A DNA stretch of 64,000 nucleotides, taken from assembly GCA_024734555.1 (NCBI GenBank), contig JANPWX010000077.1, positions 3,039,887 to 3,103,886 of the forward strand, written 5' to 3'. The stretch is from Trochalopteron elliotii (Eukaryota; Chordata; Aves; Passeriformes; Leiothrichidae). The notes under the pieces were generated by a model that worked only from the letters and a program-made list of their open reading frames with translations, was not told where the DNA came from and did no database searches. Positions 60,367 through 64,000 of this stretch are shown in pieces (positions within the stretch are counted from its first letter, which is position 1; every line of letters starts with the position of its first letter). The position numbers were made by a program, and so were the translations under genes.

Positions 60367-63300
60367 TGTTTCATTGCATCATAGTAAAAGGAAATAAAAT
60401 CTGATTTTCAGGTATTAAGGAAAAAAACAAGGGGCTTTCTTTTCTACTTTTGTTGTTTTTCATTTTGTTAATTAAAACTTTTGTGTATTTACCATTTATA
60501 AAATTATCAAAAATAATCACACAGGCAATATACCTACTCTTGTTCTCTTTCAACTTCTTTTGTTATTTTAAATATAAGAACAACAACAACAACAACCACC
60601 TTTTTTTTTTTAATTTTATTTTTCATTGAAACTCAATTCCATCAGGGACATTTTATAGCCAGAGTCATAAATAAAAGGTAGGCAGAAAAATGATTTGTCT
60701 AAGAGCCCCAGGACTATTCAGCCTCCTTTGTTTGCAATTCTTTTTGGAGTTCAGAGAGCTCCAATCTGAGCTGTAGTACATGATACAAATACCACCTAAG
60801 CTAGAGATCTACTCTTGGTGAATAAGCAGAGCAAAACAGGTCCTGAGTCTACAGTTTGTCAAGTACTATAACTAGAAATAATCATTTTGTTTTTCTGCAC
60901 TTGATGATCCTTCCATATTTGTTCAGCTTCCTTTCTATTCCTGCTTCCTTTTTCTTTCAAATTAACACAATTCTATCTAATATTTTATCTAGGAAATAAG
61001 GGAGAAGGTTTGTGATGTGCATTCAAATTAATACATGAGAGTAATGCCTTTTTATTTTCATGTTTCTCTTCTCCAATAGGTGTGATCTTTACATAGATAA
61101 GAGAGTCTTCCCTGCACCCAAAGATGCCTATGTTAAACTGAAATTTTTCGTTTCTCCTAAAAGATGTTATTTTGTTTTTTTCTTTATCTTAACTAGAAGG
61201 CTTCCATCAATGAGTGGTAAGCAACATCTTGGAATAACAAAAGAAAATATTTTCATTTAAGATCATTATTTTATTATTTTATTATGACCTGCAGGATTTG
61301 CAGGTGTAAATAGTAATATTAATGTGATGGATTTAATCAGTCCTCCAAGGACCAGCCTCATATACTCTGTACACCATACCTCAAAAACCTCTTAGCAGAC
61401 ATTTTCAGAACAATTACATCCATAGAAGAGAAGTGATTGTGCCTACAGTTTTACTTCTCAGAAACAGAACCCTGCACTACAAAGTGAGCACTGCCTATTT
61501 ATCTATAACATATGTGCCGTGTATAGCTTAATGGATACTTACCCTCTATTTCAAAGAACTGCTAATCCTGCTGGAAACAAAGTACACTGTATTTGAATGG
61601 GACCATAACTTCATCCAATTATAAATGAAATACACCAGCTTAAAATTTGTGCCAAATAATAAAAATAATTAAAACCAAAAAAATCTAATTTACAGGTGGT
61701 AGAGCATGCCTACCTTTATATGCAAAAGGCTCTGGATATTTGAAGTTTTTATATTAAGGTAGGAACACATGTTTTTAATTGAAATGCAAAGAACATAATC
61801 ACCTGTTTTAAACATCAGCCAGCCCTTCATATTAAATATTAAACATTTTGAACCTGGTTCAAAACCATTCCCAACAGCAATTAACTCCCCTTTGCACACT
61901 TAAATAATTCTTATGTTATCTGCAAGCCACACACCTGGAAAAAGGCCAAAGGAAAATGTAGTCTTGTAAAGTATATTTTAAAATGAGAAATACTTTTAAC
62001 TGTTACATGCTCTGAGGTCTGTTTTAACCATCTCATTTATGTCTAGTTAGTGAAGTCAAATGATTCCTTCATTCTATTTAAAAAATGATAACTACCAGCC
62101 AAAGAAGAGGAGACTGCTCTAATCTTGATCATTTTGCCAAGAGAAAAATTAAACCTAGTAATAAGTAGTACAGTATTTCTACTGAATCCATTGTAGGACA
62201 GGAATCTGAGACCAACTGAAGTTAGTAGTGGTATCAAATAACTTGTGTCCACATAAATGAAGATGGTGTGAAACAGAGAGAATTACACACTTCATGGCCA
62301 CTCTCAATGCTATGTGACTGAGAACACACTGCACTGCATGGTTCTATAATTTATTTAATATTCATGTGATATCCTGGCCTGTTGCCATACTCAGGCATTA
62401 ATCCAACCAGGAACATGATGTTCCCTATACCACCCCTGAAGATAAATTAAGGCCATTTGGTGGGGGTTTAAAAATACACAGTGACATACCAAATATGTGA
62501 AACAGACAAAGTCTTTTGCATTCTGGGGTCTGTGTTAGTATTTGTTTGAAATCTGGCTGCTTGCACGGTCTGTGGATCAAGCAAACTTTGAAGTATGTGT
62601 GTTTCATGAACAGAGAAATTATTGCAAAATCAGTAATTTTTCATAATTTTCTAAACATGTAAATTAAAGTCGTGTCTCCAACTTTCCTTGTTCTGAAGTT
62701 TAAAAAAAATCTCTCCCACAGATCATAGGCTTCTTAAAATAATAATCCAAATAGAAAGAATGTGATCGATACAAGCAAATATATGAAATATAAACCTTAA
62801 CTGATATACAATAATTGTATCTGTTTAGGTCAGTGCATATGCTTTTCATATATTTATTCATTTCAATCATAGATTCTTTACATTTGGATTATTATATAAA
62901 ATGCACATTAAATATTATATATACTATTATATTTATAATTTCTTTTGCATTTAATTTGAACCTCCTAATGTCAGTAAAATTGTTACATGAGTCCACATGA
63001 GTTCCACTTTTTCTTTCTCATGCAGATACAGAAAGCTCCCGGCTCATCCTACTGATTGCTTCCCATGCTAATTTATAGAATGTAGATCTTCTCAGGCAAT
63101 GTGTTGAAATCCCATGTGACCATTCAAGGCTTGTTATTCTGCTGGAGAGAATAAATGTGATAGAAGATTTTCCAGTGTAAGAACCCTGAAACTCTTAGTT
63201 GTCTTCTAGTTTTGGATCTTATTTCTTTTTGCATATTTGGTCATATTGCAATTTCATAGTCCACTCTTACATTATAGTACAGGATAGTCCAGTCTGCAGT

Positions 63301-64000
63301 ATTGCCATTGCTAGCAACAGGTCATAAGTTTGGTACTTCACTTGCCAGGCCTGCTCTAAATTTTTCCTTACCTCTAGCTTTGTGTTACAACAGTTTTATA
63401 CAGAGTAGCAATTAAAAAAAAAAATCAAATAGAATGATGTATTTGCAGTTCTAAAACAGTGATGTAGAACAGAGAAATTCACATCTGGTACAGTAGCAAA
63501 GACCCTGAGAAGTGGAGACACAGGGCATGGGGCAGAGAAGCTCAGGCATGGGGTGATGATAAGAGATGAGGCACAGGCTTGGCACTGGAGATTCCACACC
63601 TGTAAACGACTCACTGTCAGTTACAGAAATGCAGATTTGGAGATGGACAAAATTGGGCTTTGGGGTAATGAACAGGAAAAACACCTAGTATTTATATATA
63701 AATATATATGTATTCACATATAAAGATCAACATATATGGTAAACATGTAGCATGACACTGCACACCTACGAGGAAAGAGAAAGGTGTAGAAGCTCATTAA
63801 GACATACAAAGTACCACAACTGGATACTGAAGGAGAAAGGAAAAAGTCTAAACAGCATGTTCATTCCAGCAGAGCACTCCAGAACTGACAGAGTTTGCCT
63901 GTTAAGTGTACATAGAAACGGAGTGCTTCCTTTAAAAGGATCTGACCAAGGACCTTTATTAATATAACAAAGGATGATAAGAAAATGAGGAAGTCATAAA

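Larger units (their letters stand above)
58397..64000. other. Unique AT-rich sequence
   Basis: No gene or mobile element is recognised. Simple A/C-rich stretches are listed separately. A CAA run (60581-60595), a T-run (60600-60610) and a short TA-rich patch (63690-63710) are present. Confidence 0.55.

Overview
This window looks like bird nuclear DNA, most likely from a passerine. It is AT-rich, has no convincing protein-coding gene and no recognisable RNA gene, and its repeats are of avian type. They include many CR1 non-LTR retrotransposon pieces, mostly truncated at the 5' end and closing near the ATTCTATG-type 3' end. They also include several solo or remnant LTRs of endogenous retroviruses and microsatellites. 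The bird/passerine assignment rests on my recognition of CR1 and LTR families, not on a database search. All long open frames are short (longest 181 codons), overlap frames on the other strand, or fall inside repeats or low-complexity sequence. I read the window as a gene desert or a very large intron.

Layout. 0-11 kb: unique AT-rich sequence with one retroviral LTR (about 0.78-1.35 kb) and a TA microsatellite (8.0 kb). 11.0-12.7 kb: the longest CR1 copy, on the + strand, with reverse-transcriptase blocks and the 3' end but full of stops and frameshifts. 15.4-16.1 kb: a CR1 copy split by a 465-bp LTR-like insertion with a 7-bp target-site duplication. 17.2 kb: a short minus-strand CR1 reverse-transcriptase remnant. 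22.27-23.0 kb: a diverged tandem repeat of about 160-170 bp per unit, about 4.4 units, with TTAGGG-like unit starts; I cannot assign it to a family. 27.5-28.0 kb: a textbook solo LTR with a 6-bp duplication (ATAGGT). 28.3-29.45 kb: an unexplained GC-rich island. 29.5-48.7 kb: a long AT-rich stretch poor in mobile elements, with four small CR1 tails and a purine microsatellite. 48.8-55.2 kb: a cluster of mobile DNA with three unrelated LTRs, two CR1 copies and an old dispersed avian repeat. 55.2-64 kb: unique AT-rich sequence with a TAC trinucleotide array and A/C-rich simple repeats.

The single ambiguous base (51236) sits between two identical 57-bp copies of the same sequence. This is best explained as an unmerged contig overlap rather than biology.

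The most interesting items are the unassigned tandem array at 22.3-23.0 kb, the nested insertion at 15.5-16.0 kb, the two LTRs with clean target-site duplications, the GC-rich island at 28.3-29.45 kb and the assembly artefact at 51.2 kb. I found no evidence for a previously undescribed functional system.
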